Shown here: one piece after another, positions 25,084-32,545 of the stretch
Layout of the letters: every line of letters starts with the position of its first letter
Position numbering within the stretch: the stretch's first letter is position 1
From: Caballeronia catudaia
GTDB taxonomy: Bacteria; Pseudomonadota; Gammaproteobacteria; Burkholderiales; Burkholderiaceae
Reading direction: 5' to 3'
DNA length: 58,505 bases
Assembly: GCF_001544755.2 (NCBI RefSeq)
Contig: NZ_FCOF02000042.1
Coordinates: 1-58,505 of the forward strand
Notes under the pieces: generated by a model
Database searches by the model: none
What the model was told of the DNA's origin: nothing
What the model saw: the letters and a program-made list of their open reading frames with translations, nothing else
Made by a program: the position numbers and the translations under genes

Positions 25084-25284
25084 TTAGACAAGCGGTTTTC
25101 CATGGTGCATCCTCTGATGTCGAAGTCTGGGGTTCCAGTGCGGCGTTGCGGGAGGCATCGCGTCCCGATTTAGGATCCGGCCCGTATCCAACATGCAGAA
25201 ACACCGACCTTCGAACGCCGCCTCTTGAGACGCCGCCTCCCATGTTGTGGTGTGAAAGTCGAAGATCGGTTCGAGTGGGTGCAC
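25084..25284 (-). CDS. Possible small protein (66 aa, GTG start)
   Basis: A 66-residue frame with an ordinary composition (EPIFDFHTTTWEAASQEAAF) ending just before the terminator at 25025. There is only a GTG start and no clear ribosome binding site. Function unknown; it may be spurious. Confidence 0.3.
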   Translation of the reverse strand: MHPLEPIFDFHTTTWEAASQEAAFEGRCFCMLDTGRILNRDAMPPATPHWNPRLRHQRMHHGKPLV

Positions 25285-25384
25285 GTTCAGGCGCCTGCGA
25301 AAAAAAGCAGGGGGATCGAAAATGGCCTGATTGAATCGCTCGCGGCGATCGACCTATAAGAGATCAGCACTCTCCGTTTCCAAG

Positions 25385-25600
25385 TTAGTGGCCAACAAAG
25401 AACATGTACAGCGCGCCAATTCCTGCAAAACCTGAAATCGCGCTACCCGCAAGATTCGCTAATCGGCTGTCGATACGGCGCTTCAATTTCAGAAAAACAA
25501 CGAGGTACGCGACAAGTGCCATCGTCAAGCTGGCGACGATCTTGATTCTACCTGTGACCACCACGAATACGAGCGGTGAGAAATCAACTGCTGCAGTCAT
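25385..25600 (-). CDS. Small two-helix membrane protein (71 aa)
   Basis: A 71-residue protein with two hydrophobic segments (VASLTMALVAYLVVFLKL and ISGFAGIGALYMFFVG) joined by a basic loop. The ATG at 25600 follows GAAGGAACC and lies 25 bases after the bactofilin stop, so it is the last gene of that operon. The family is unknown; the linkage suggests a membrane anchor or envelope role. Confidence 0.55.
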   Translation of the reverse strand: MTAAVDFSPLVFVVVTGRIKIVASLTMALVAYLVVFLKLKRRIDSRLANLAGSAISGFAGIGALYMFFVGH

Positions 25601-25625
25601 CAACGGTTCCTTCGGTTGAGGAAAA

Positions 25626-26078
25626 TCAGCCAATGGCTCGCGAGATGTCGGTCACGTTCGAGGCTTCACGCTCGACGGCCTTGGGCGCGGTCAGCGGGAC
25701 GCCTGCGATCGGGCTCTGATCGTCGACCGGTTCGCTTTCGATGGTAAGCATGCGTGCGACGCGCTTGAGCGTGCCATCGAGCGAGGCGCGCGGACCAAGG
25801 CGGATCGTGCCGCTGTAGTAGATGTCGCCGGAAACTTGACCATTGATTTCGAGCGAGCCGCGCGCGTGTACGTCGCCATCCACCCGGCCATCGACGCGCA
25901 CGTGCTCGCCCTGTGCGCTGCCCTGGACGAATCCGCCTTCGCCGATGTGCAAGAGACCCTGTGTCGAAATGATGCCGCCGTTGAGCAGGCCAAAGCAGGA
26001 CACGCCGTGGTCGACCACGATCTCGCCGGTGATGGCGCAGCCCGGCGCGATAAGCGTGATGTTGAGTTCGGTTTTCAT
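25626..26078 (-). CDS. Bactofilin
   Basis: A 150-residue protein whose centre is a run of short beta strands ending in small residues (GEIVVDHGVSCFGLLNG, VRVDGRVDGDVHARGSLEIN, VSGDIYYSGTIRLGP). This is the right-handed beta-helix pattern of bactofilins (DUF583). The ends are flexible. Bactofilins polymerise into membrane-associated filaments and position envelope machines. It starts eight bases after the upstream membrane-protein gene and precedes a small membrane gene. Confidence 0.85.
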   Translation of the reverse strand: MKTELNITLIAPGCAITGEIVVDHGVSCFGLLNGGIISTQGLLHIGEGGFVQGSAQGEHVRVDGRVDGDVHARGSLEINGQVSGDIYYSGTIRLGPRASLDGTLKRVARMLTIESEPVDDQSPIAGVPLTAPKAVEREASNVTDISRAIG

Positions 26079-26086
26079 GTGAGTTC

Positions 26087-26992
26087 TCAGAACATTTGCA
26101 CTTCGTTGGAACCGGCGCGGCTCGCCGGTGCGGGCTTCTTATTCGGGGCCGCCGGGGCGGTGTCGCTGTCGCTTGCCTGCTCGTCGCGCGGACGGACGGT
26201 GTGATGCCGATAGTTGTGCGCCCGGGTCGCTGGCGGTGACGACGTGCCGCGCTCGGCTGCTTGAGCCGGTACGGGCGCGACGGCAGCACTCGCGGATGAC
26301 GTGGTCGCCGGTGCTGGCGGCGCCGGCAGCACGACCGGCACGACCGGCACGACCGGCTTCGATTCTGCCTGCACGATTTGCGGCTGGGGCGCGGCGACCG
26401 CACGTGCGGCTTGCGGCTCGCGATGCGAATGACGGATCGGCGAGACGGCTGCAAGATTCGTTTCGTTGGACGCGGTCGGCGTGGCTTTGGCGGCGCCTGC
26501 GTTGCCGGTATTCGTGGCCGACGTCGGGCCGAGCGAATTGCGAAACTGATCGGCTGTCAATCCGACGGTCGGCGCGTTGCCGAGGTCGCTCGCGCTCAGC
26601 ATCGGTGCAACTGCGACCGACCGAGCAGGCGAGGTGTCGATCGGGCGAAGAGCGGGTTCACTGGCGAGGACCGGCGCGGTCGCGTTTTCGCTTTTCTGCG
26701 ACGAAGCCTTTTCCACGCTGCTCTTTTGCGGCATCGTGCTCGCGCCGACGGCATGCCAGATCCTCGCCGCGCCGACACCCGCCATCGCGACGATCAGTGC
26801 GATGAGAAGGGGCTTGGTGCAGCGACGCAAAACCGGACCGGACTTGGACATGCGCGATGTCAGCTTCGACGATTTGCTGTCGCTTTCAAACACTGCCGGT
26901 GCCGGCAGCGCCGCGATTTGACGTGGTAGATCAATGGTCATCGAGTCAGGTGCGAACTGCGCATGCAGTCTTTGAATTTCGCGCAAGTCCAT
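26087..26992 (-). CDS. Single-pass membrane protein with Pro/Ala-rich periplasmic tail (301 aa)
   Basis: A 301-residue protein with about 58 cytoplasmic residues, one membrane helix (PLLIALIVAMAGVGAARIW) and a long Pro/Ala/Ser/Val-rich C-terminal region containing VVPVVPVVLPAPPAP. AGGAGGATCC supports the ATG at 26992. The topology resembles VirB10/TonB-like envelope-spanning proteins, but I see no TrbI-type domain. It lies directly before a bactofilin, so it may belong to an envelope-spanning scaffold. Confidence 0.55.
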   Translation of the reverse strand: MDLREIQRLHAQFAPDSMTIDLPRQIAALPAPAVFESDSKSSKLTSRMSKSGPVLRRCTKPLLIALIVAMAGVGAARIWHAVGASTMPQKSSVEKASSQKSENATAPVLASEPALRPIDTSPARSVAVAPMLSASDLGNAPTVGLTADQFRNSLGPTSATNTGNAGAAKATPTASNETNLAAVSPIRHSHREPQAARAVAAPQPQIVQAESKPVVPVVPVVLPAPPAPATTSSASAAVAPVPAQAAERGTSSPPATRAHNYRHHTVRPRDEQASDSDTAPAAPNKKPAPASRAGSNEVQMF

Positions 26993-27094
26993 GCGGGATC
27001 CTCCTGTGTATGTTTGGTCGAGCCGTGTTGGATCGAGCTTAAACAGCGCTGCCGGAAATCAAGGTCGAGCACGGATAAGGTCATTAAAACCAGT

Positions 27095-27694
27095 TCAATG
27101 CGTCTCGTCGGGGTCGGGAAGCAACACACCTTCAGGAGCGAATCTGTTGTTATCCGGAATGCACAAGAAAGGGATTTGCTTGACACGGATTTCAGCCGCC
27201 TCCAACGCGGCCTGACGCGTTTGCGGTGTCAGAGAGCGGAACATCAGCGCTTCCATTGTTTTCAGGAAGAGCTGGTCATACATGGAAAGCACGCGAACGA
27301 GCCGGCCCGACATGGCGTGCTTGATCTCCAGCGTCACCAACTCGGGTTGAGTGGGTGTGCGTCTGCCCGGCAACTTGTTCGCCCAATCCAGCGCTTTCTT
27401 GAAGAAAGCCTCGGCGGCTCGAAATTCCGCTTCGATCGCGATGAGCTTACCGCCACGCGCGACGGTCATTTTTGCGGCCGCGAAGTTGAAGTCTGAGCGC
27501 AAAAATTCGCGCGCGAACTTCGAGTAGTAGGGCAGTTCTGTCTGCGCGAGTGTTTCGGCGTGAATTCGGGCGAGACGGCTATCACTGGTGAGCCTTGAAA
27601 GGGGGGGAAGACCGCTCTCGGCCGCGCTTTCGTTGCTCGGAGGTGTGGCGCGTGTCGGTTCCTCGTCGGGCATTTCCATGTCGATAACAGCCAT
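27095..27694 (-). CDS. Unknown protein, possibly DUF1845/AcaB-like (199 aa)
   Basis: A 199-residue soluble, helical protein. After a disordered start, residues 40-170 are mostly helices (FNFAAAKMTVARGGKLIAIE, LVRVLSMYDQLFLKTMEAL). Size and helical pattern recall the DUF1845/AcaB-like proteins of conjugative elements, several of which are regulators. This is an impression from pattern and context, not a firm match. It is the first gene of the minus-strand bactofilin operon and has its own promoter candidate at about 27754. Confidence 0.45.
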   Translation of the reverse strand: MAVIDMEMPDEEPTRATPPSNESAAESGLPPLSRLTSDSRLARIHAETLAQTELPYYSKFAREFLRSDFNFAAAKMTVARGGKLIAIEAEFRAAEAFFKKALDWANKLPGRRTPTQPELVTLEIKHAMSGRLVRVLSMYDQLFLKTMEALMFRSLTPQTRQAALEAAEIRVKQIPFLCIPDNNRFAPEGVLLPDPDETH

Positions 27695-27727
27695 GTTCGT
27701 TTTCGGTTTCGTCTGTGTTCTCTCTCA

Positions 27728-27759
27728 CATAAGATTTTCATTGTTTAGACAAGTGTCAA
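27728..27759 (-). promoter_or_regulatory. Promoter candidate with overlapping palindrome
   Basis: On the minus strand TTGACA (27759-27754) is followed by an AT-rich stretch, about 60 bases before the ATG at 27694. The sequence GACACTTGTC overlaps the -35 box and is an imperfect palindrome (GACA..TGTC), so it may be an operator. The -10 box is not clear. Confidence 0.35.
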
Positions 27760-27839
27760 GGCAGCGAAAGCTATACGAATTTCGTGAGCTTTCCACTGCA
27801 CACGAGCGCATTTAACCCGGATACTCACCTCCATTCCCT

Positions 27840-28316
27840 GCGTCGCTGACGCATCGACCTCGACTCCAAGCCCGGAGTCCATCTTTTTTCTGCAAGCCGT
27901 GCCCGCCTTGTGCGTTGGCATGCTCCGACCGGATCGCTACCGGTGTGGAAATCTTCCTTGTGCTGAGTGTGTTCGCTACACACTCCCCAATTTCAGCCGT
28001 GATACTCGTACCCTGGCCTGCATTCTTTGCGCCGGTACATCGTTCGAACCCTTCGGGTGTTCTCTCTCCAGAGCCTGATCTCGGTAGAACGATCGAAGTT
28101 GGCTGATCTGTGAAACCTGCGGCGGAAGCAATTCCGAAAAGGGCTGTTGCGCGGCGTGACCATGCCGCGCGAGAACGACTTTACGTTCTCTGACTGAGCG
28201 CCCGGATTTTCCGGGCGCTCCCTGCACGCCACGTCCCCGAAAGGGACGTGGCGCGTAGGTCTCCCTCTCTATCGATTTCAAGAAGCTCGCTCCCTCACCG
28301 GAGCGGGCTTTTTTTT
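27840..28316 (+). promoter_or_regulatory. Long structured leader (element copy 3 of 4) with terminator
   Basis: It opens with hairpin GCGTC-GCT-GACGC and ATCGACC. GACTCC/GGAGTC plus six T comes next. Further on are GCGCGGC/GCCGCGC, GAGAACG/CGTTCTC, CGCCCGG/CCGGGCG (28199-28217) and GCCACGTCCC/GGGACGTGGC (28228-28252). A 9 bp stem at 28285-28308 followed by eight T closes it. No gene in 27835-28363 is convincing, so this reads as a roughly 500-base leader for the genes at 28364. Confidence 0.55.
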
Positions 28317-28363
28317 CGTCTGTCGCTCCCCGCGACGGACCTTTCTCAACGGAGGTGCCGTTC

Positions 28364-28633
28364 ATGCTGTTGCCCGACCGCCTCAACCAGCGCATTGCTG
28401 AGGCCATCAAGCATCAAATCGATACCGAGCGCGAGCAAGCGGACACCGCGTCCCCTGTTTGGCGTGCCCGCTGCGAAGTTGCTCAGGTCGCGATGTACAG
28501 CGACACGGAGCGTTCTGTCTTTATCCACCACGTGAGCGTTCGTCGCGGCAGTACGGCGGCCCGGGAGATGCAATCTCAGGCCGACGCGTTGCGGACCAAC
28601 GCCATTTTCTTTCTCGCAAGGAAACCGTCATGA
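28364..28633 (+). CDS. Hypothetical protein (89 aa)
   Basis: An 89-residue soluble protein starting MLLPDRLNQRIAEAIKHQID. The ATG at 28364 has GGAGG eight bases upstream. It ends in an ATGA overlap with the next gene, so the two are translationally coupled. No family is recognised. Confidence 0.6.
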   Translation: MLLPDRLNQRIAEAIKHQIDTEREQADTASPVWRARCEVAQVAMYSDTERSVFIHHVSVRRGSTAAREMQSQADALRTNAIFFLARKPS

Positions 28634-29931
28634 ACGCCGTTGTTCAGATGTTCGATCACGCCCCGCGCAGTCTTGTCGAAGAGCGAGCCATCCGGCCGCC
28701 CACGATCGGCAAGATCCGACCGGGCATCAAAGTGCTCACACGCACCCACCAGACCAACGAAAAGGCGATCAAGCTGTATCACGACATGGTGGCCGCGGGC
28801 GAGTCGTATGAAGCGATTGGCAAGCTGCTGGAGACGACGCTTAAGTTGCGCAATGCCCTCGTTCCGAAGAACGTGCCGTACTTCGTCTGCAGACGCTCCG
28901 ACTTCTCGAATCCGGATACGGCCGACGAAATCCTGCGGCTGTATGGCGAGGATCGCGGGCAGGGGGTGAAGCTGTATCGCTTTCCCGTCATGTTCGCGTT
29001 CGACGACTGGCTGCGAAATGTGCCCAACGAGATGGCGGCCTACACGACAGCGGGGCGGCAGTACTTCTCCGAGTATGACCGGGACGGCAAGCGCTACTGC
29101 AAGATGTACGCGCCCGTCGAGCGCAATGCCCGTGCTCAACGTGCCCGCCGGTCCTTCGGTGGTCGACTCGTGGTGCACCGGCAGGACGATGACATTCCCG
29201 ATGGCATCTGCGACCCGCACGTCTGTCCGCAGTATCAGGACCGAAAGTGCAACCTGACCGCGAATTTCGTGTTCGCGATTCCGGATGTGAAAGGCCTCGG
29301 CCTGATCGAACTGCCGACCAATTCGATCTACGTGCTTCAGAAAGCGTATTCGGCGATGCAAACCGTGTCGCTCGCGCGCGGCAGGCTCACCGGCACGCGC
29401 TTCTGGCTCTCGAAGAAAGAGTTCGACATCACCCGGATCGACGATAACGGGCAAGCCGTTCGGCAGAAGCAAATGTTGACCGTGCTCGATGCTGACATCG
29501 ACCTCGGCGCGCTGCTCGATGGCGCGGAAGAAGGGCAGCTTGCCCTGGACGCGGCCAGTCGGGCGGTTGCGCTGATCGAAGCGGATGGCTCGGTCGAAAC
29601 GTTGCATGAAGCGACCCTTCAGCCTGACGACAGCCTGAGCAGCGGCGGTGAATCGGCGGGAATGCCCGAAGTCGAAGGGCGGTTTGAATCCAACGAGACG
29701 CTCGAAGAGAAGCGCCACCGGATGTCTGACCTGCTTCAACGCCTTGGGCTGAACCAATCCGAGCGACAGCATGGCTTTCGCGTGTACGCGCACCAGCGGT
29801 ACGGTCGTGGCTGGATCGAACGAATCGCGGACGTTGATGCGATGAATTCGAGGCTGACCGCCGCGCTCGACGATCCCGCGTCGCTTGACGTCGAGATCCA
29901 GGACGCGGTTGGAAGCGTGCTCTACGAATAA
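28630..29931 (+). CDS. Recombination-directionality-factor-like (gp3-like) protein
   Basis: A 433-residue protein. The segment GKIRPGIKVLT near the start, LRLYGEDRG, a Cys-containing block DPHVCPQYQDRKCN, the strand NFVFAIPDVKGLGLIELPT and LARGRLTGTRFWLSKKEF follow the order of the gp3-like recombination directionality factor domain known from phages and mobile elements. The C-terminal 130 residues are acidic and seem specific to this protein. Such factors steer a serine integrase toward excision; no integrase is in the window, so the role here is inferred. It is coupled to the upstream gene by ATGA. Confidence 0.55.
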   Translation: MNAVVQMFDHAPRSLVEERAIRPPTIGKIRPGIKVLTRTHQTNEKAIKLYHDMVAAGESYEAIGKLLETTLKLRNALVPKNVPYFVCRRSDFSNPDTADEILRLYGEDRGQGVKLYRFPVMFAFDDWLRNVPNEMAAYTTAGRQYFSEYDRDGKRYCKMYAPVERNARAQRARRSFGGRLVVHRQDDDIPDGICDPHVCPQYQDRKCNLTANFVFAIPDVKGLGLIELPTNSIYVLQKAYSAMQTVSLARGRLTGTRFWLSKKEFDITRIDDNGQAVRQKQMLTVLDADIDLGALLDGAEEGQLALDAASRAVALIEADGSVETLHEATLQPDDSLSSGGESAGMPEVEGRFESNETLEEKRHRMSDLLQRLGLNQSERQHGFRVYAHQRYGRGWIERIADVDAMNSRLTAALDDPASLDVEIQDAVGSVLYE

Positions 29932-29943
29932 CTCTAGCCAGTC

Positions 29944-29974
29944 CCTTTCCCGCGTTATTTCGACGCGGGAAAGG
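29944..29974 (+). promoter_or_regulatory. 12 bp leader hairpin
   Basis: CCTTTCCCGCGT (29944-29955) pairs perfectly with ACGCGGGAAAGG (29963-29974). It precedes the 40-aa gene and NADAR gene, 24 bases before the first ATG. Confidence 0.6.
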
Positions 29975-29997
29975 CTGGCGCTTCCTTTCTGTTGCGC

Positions 29998-30120
29998 ATG
30001 AGAGCATTTCAGCAAGAGACGCTTGCTCAAATGTTTTCGACCGCGCGACCTCAGCGCATCGAATTCGTCCGCTTCGGCGGCCCATCTATTTGTTCACGCG
30101 AAGAAGTTTCCAATGCGTAG
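29998..30120 (+). CDS. Upstream small ORF coupled to the NADAR gene (40 aa)
   Basis: A 40-codon frame, MRAFQQETLAQMFSTARPQR followed by IEFVRFGG, whose stop overlaps the NADAR ATG (AATGCGTAG). It sits right behind the leader hairpin, where the start of a gene is expected, while the NADAR start has only a weak site. It may be a leader peptide or a small coupled protein. Confidence 0.4.
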   Translation: MRAFQQETLAQMFSTARPQRIEFVRFGGPSICSREEVSNA

Positions 30121-30607
30121 AGTCGGCAACTTCACGCTGTTCTTCGGCGCGGACGATGCTTTTAGCAACTGGCATCCGTGCCAGTTCGTGTATCACGGCG
30201 TGGCGTTTACGTCGGTGGAACAGATGATGATGTTCTCGAAGGCGAAGCTTTTTGGTGATGAAGCGGCGGCACAAGCCATCCTCTCCGCTCATCATCCCAA
30301 AGAGCAGAAAGCACTTGGCCGTCAGGTTAAGGGCTTCGACTTCGGAACGTGGAAGGAAAAACGAGAGTCGATCGTCTACGTTGGTTGCCGCGAGAAGTTC
30401 GCGCAGCATCCCGGGTTGCGATCGCTGCTGCTCTCCACCGTTCCGACTGAGATTGTCGAGGCGAGTCCCTACGACGTGATCTGGGGCGTGGGGCTAGGTG
30501 AGCGTCATCCCGACATCACAGACAAATCGAAGTGGCGTGGCCAGAACCTTCTCGGCCAAGCGCTGATGAAGGTCCGGGACGCGCTGTCTATTCAATCGCA
30601 ACAATGA
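30113..30607 (+). CDS. NADAR-family N-glycosidase (YbiA-like)
   Basis: A 164-residue NADAR-domain protein. Recognisable parts are FFGADDAFSNWHPC at the start, SVEQMMMFSKAKLFGD, the central ALGRQVKGFDFGTWKEKRES and the terminal KWRGQNLLGQALMKVRDAL. Members cleave N-glycosidic bonds in riboflavin precursors, and some remove ADP-ribose from DNA bases. Next to Mre11/Rad50 and DNA-modification genes, a role in nucleotide or DNA ADP-ribose removal is plausible. The start is set at 30113 because upstream in-frame codons fall in the 40-aa ORF region. Confidence 0.8.
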   Translation: MRRVGNFTLFFGADDAFSNWHPCQFVYHGVAFTSVEQMMMFSKAKLFGDEAAAQAILSAHHPKEQKALGRQVKGFDFGTWKEKRESIVYVGCREKFAQHPGLRSLLLSTVPTEIVEASPYDVIWGVGLGERHPDITDKSKWRGQNLLGQALMKVRDALSIQSQQ

Positions 30608-30619
30608 CAGCAAGAGCCT

Positions 30620-32317
30620 ATGTTGACTGATCAAAAGCAGATGCGATGTGGCGGCTGCGGGCACGACACTTTCAAGGTGTTCACCGCGGACCGCACCGTA
30701 CGCATCGTCGTTGAATGCCAGGGGTGCAAGAGCACCTCCTATATCGAACCCGTTCCCTCCAAACTCACGATTGAATGGGGCGAAGGGGAAGGATGCATTA
30801 CGTGTTTTGAGTCAATCGCTACGTCGAGGTCTGGCGTTGGATCAATTGAGCTGCCTTCCGGAAACGGGGCGGCTCTTTTTCATTATGGAGGCGACGTGAA
30901 AATCGCTCATTTCTCTGACTTGCATTACGCGCCCGGGAATCTCGAAGAGGCCGATCGCTGTTTTGGATTCGCGACCGAGCATGCAGTACTCATGCACGCG
31001 GATGTAGCTGTCATCTCCGGTGACGCGACCGATCATCGGCTCGACGCGCATGCACCGTCCCTGCATCGGCTCGCCCGACGCATCAATGGGCTCAGCGGAA
31101 GTATGCCGGTGCTCATGTTGCAGGGAACGTTTTCGCATGAGCCGCCGGGAACGCTTCGCAACTTCGAACTGATGTCGGCAACACATCAGATCTATGTGGC
31201 GGAGCGCGTCCAGCAGGTTAGTCTTCACGAAGGCCGGTTCTACGCATCGAGCGGACCGGTCTTCTCCGAAGACGAGCTGCGCGAAGTACTCTCGATCGGC
31301 GCCGAAGTCGTATTCACCTGTTTGCCCACCGTCAACAAGGGGCAACTGGCGGCAGCCGTCGGCGCAAAGGACGCGGCGACGGGACTCGAGGGCGTGCTGT
31401 CCGACTACCTCAGTGCCGCTGGACGAATCAACCAGCAGCTTCGCGCTGAGGGTGTTCGGACGGTCGGCGTGTCGCATGGCACGGTCAACGGCTGCACGAC
31501 CGAGCACGGCGTCACGATGGCAGGCTTCGATCATGAGTTTTCGCTCGGCAGTCTCTTCGAGGCCGAGTGCGACGCGTTCATGCTGGGACACATCCACAAG
31601 GCGCAACAGTGGGAGCGTGCCGGGCGAGTGGTGGCGTATCCGGGATCGATCGGGCGCTTCCACTACGGCGAAGACGGCGACAAGGGTTATCTCATGTGGG
31701 ACGTTCAGGTGGGGCACGCGCAAGCGGATTTCATCGTGACGCCTTCGCGCGAGACCCTCTGTATTGACTTCGATGGTCCGCCTGACATCCAGCGTCTTGC
31801 CGCGATCGCGCTGGATGCAACGGACAAGTTCGTCCGCATTCGTTGGCAAGTCGACGAAGAGCACCGCCAGTCGGTCGACCGCGAGGCAATCGCAGCGTTG
31901 TTCGCGAACGCAGCAGAGTTGAAGGTCGAAGCGCGCATCCTGCCCGTGGTCCGCTCGCGCGCGCAAGGGATCAGTCTGGAGACGACGATCGATCGGAAAA
32001 TCGAGCGCTGGTGTGAGCATACGGACGTGACGCCAGGCCCGCTGTTGGATCGGCTGCAGCTTCTCGAAACTGATGATGCTGAGTCGATCGCTGCGCGTGT
32101 CCTGTCGAACCTGATAGACAGTGCAGCTGCCCTGGAAAGCTCGCCTGCGGTCAGACCTGCAGCAATACCGGTTGCGGACATCGAAGCGCCGGCAGAGTTG
32201 CCGATGCCCAACGCGACGGTTGAAGTCGTGGACTCGGCGTCGATTGGCCCATCCGGTACTCCATCCGGATTGGCCGGGCAGCTTTCGTGGCTCGACGATG
32301 ATTTGTTCGCGGCGTAG
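30620..32317 (+). CDS. Mre11/SbcD-like nuclease with in-frame zinc-ribbon N-terminus
   Basis: The frame codes 565 residues. Residues 1-60 form a zinc ribbon (CGGCGHD and ECQGCKS). The Mre11-type phosphoesterase starts at about 93 with VKIAHFSDLHY, followed by VISGDATDH, LQGTFSHE in place of the usual GNHD, and LGHIHKAQQW. A GTG at 30896 has GGAGG upstream and a typical leader hairpin before it, so the nuclease may be made separately (473 residues) and the zinc ribbon read through by chance. It pairs with the Rad50-like gene at 33073. Confidence 0.75.
   Translation: MLTDQKQMRCGGCGHDTFKVFTADRTVRIVVECQGCKSTSYIEPVPSKLTIEWGEGEGCITCFESIATSRSGVGSIELPSGNGAALFHYGGDVKIAHFSDLHYAPGNLEEADRCFGFATEHAVLMHADVAVISGDATDHRLDAHAPSLHRLARRINGLSGSMPVLMLQGTFSHEPPGTLRNFELMSATHQIYVAERVQQVSLHEGRFYASSGPVFSEDELREVLSIGAEVVFTCLPTVNKGQLAAAVGAKDAATGLEGVLSDYLSAAGRINQQLRAEGVRTVGVSHGTVNGCTTEHGVTMAGFDHEFSLGSLFEAECDAFMLGHIHKAQQWERAGRVVAYPGSIGRFHYGEDGDKGYLMWDVQVGHAQADFIVTPSRETLCIDFDGPPDIQRLAAIALDATDKFVRIRWQVDEEHRQSVDREAIAALFANAAELKVEARILPVVRSRAQGISLETTIDRKIERWCEHTDVTPGPLLDRLQLLETDDAESIAARVLSNLIDSAAALESSPAVRPAAIPVADIEAPAELPMPNATVEVVDSASIGPSGTPSGLAGQLSWLDDDLFAA
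30848..30895 (+). promoter_or_regulatory. Internal leader-type hairpin before an alternative GTG start
   Basis: GAGCTGCC (30848-30855) and GGCGGCTC (30868-30875) pair with one mismatch and are followed by five T, CATTATGGAGG and the GTG at 30896. The TTTTCATT-GGAG tail is the same as in other leaders, which argues for an independent nuclease start. Confidence 0.5.
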
Positions 32318-32424
32318 TACAGCCGCGATATGTGAAGGAGGCCAGCACGGCTCCTTCCACTGAACACGTAGCCGTGTTCCGATAGCTCGGAAGTTTCCCG
32401 CCGCTATCGAAACAGAGGTTCGCC

Positions 32425-32542
32425 GCGTCATTGGCGCATCGATACAGTAGTTGCAGCACCTTTCACAAGCAGTTCAATCAATCTTTCACCCTGGCGGGGC
32501 GCGACCCCTACCGGGGCGCACTCCGCCCTTTTCATGGAGTGC
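32425..32542 (+). promoter_or_regulatory. Structured leader (element copy 4 of 4) with RBS hairpin
   Basis: GCGTC-ATT-GGCGC is followed by ATCGAT. Then CCC-GGGG-CCCC-GGGG palindromes lead to a perfect 7 bp stem, GCACTCC (32518-32524) with GGAGTGC (32536-32542). This covers the ribosome binding site of the ATG at 32546. The preceding 32318-32424 holds no gene. Confidence 0.65.
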
Positions 32543-32545
32543 GTC

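Noticed and set aside
26087..26992. A VirB10/TrbI-type core protein
   Set aside because: Only the topology and Pro-rich region fit; no TrbI-like C-terminal domain can be seen, so it is left as unknown.
27915..28106. A possible 63-residue protein and a tRNA-like GTTCGAACCC stretch in the 28 kb leader
   Set aside because: The frame has no ribosome binding site and overlaps hairpins; no acceptor or anticodon stems form around the T-loop-like sequence, so no tRNA is called.
28576..30030. A 484-residue open frame on the minus strand opposite the RDF-like gene
   Set aside because: Its translation is Arg/His/Val-rich shadow sequence without motifs, and the plus-strand protein has clear family features and a coupled start.
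30842..32431. A 529-residue open frame on the minus strand opposite the Mre11-like gene
   Set aside because: It is a GC-skew shadow frame; the plus strand carries intact phosphoesterase motifs.
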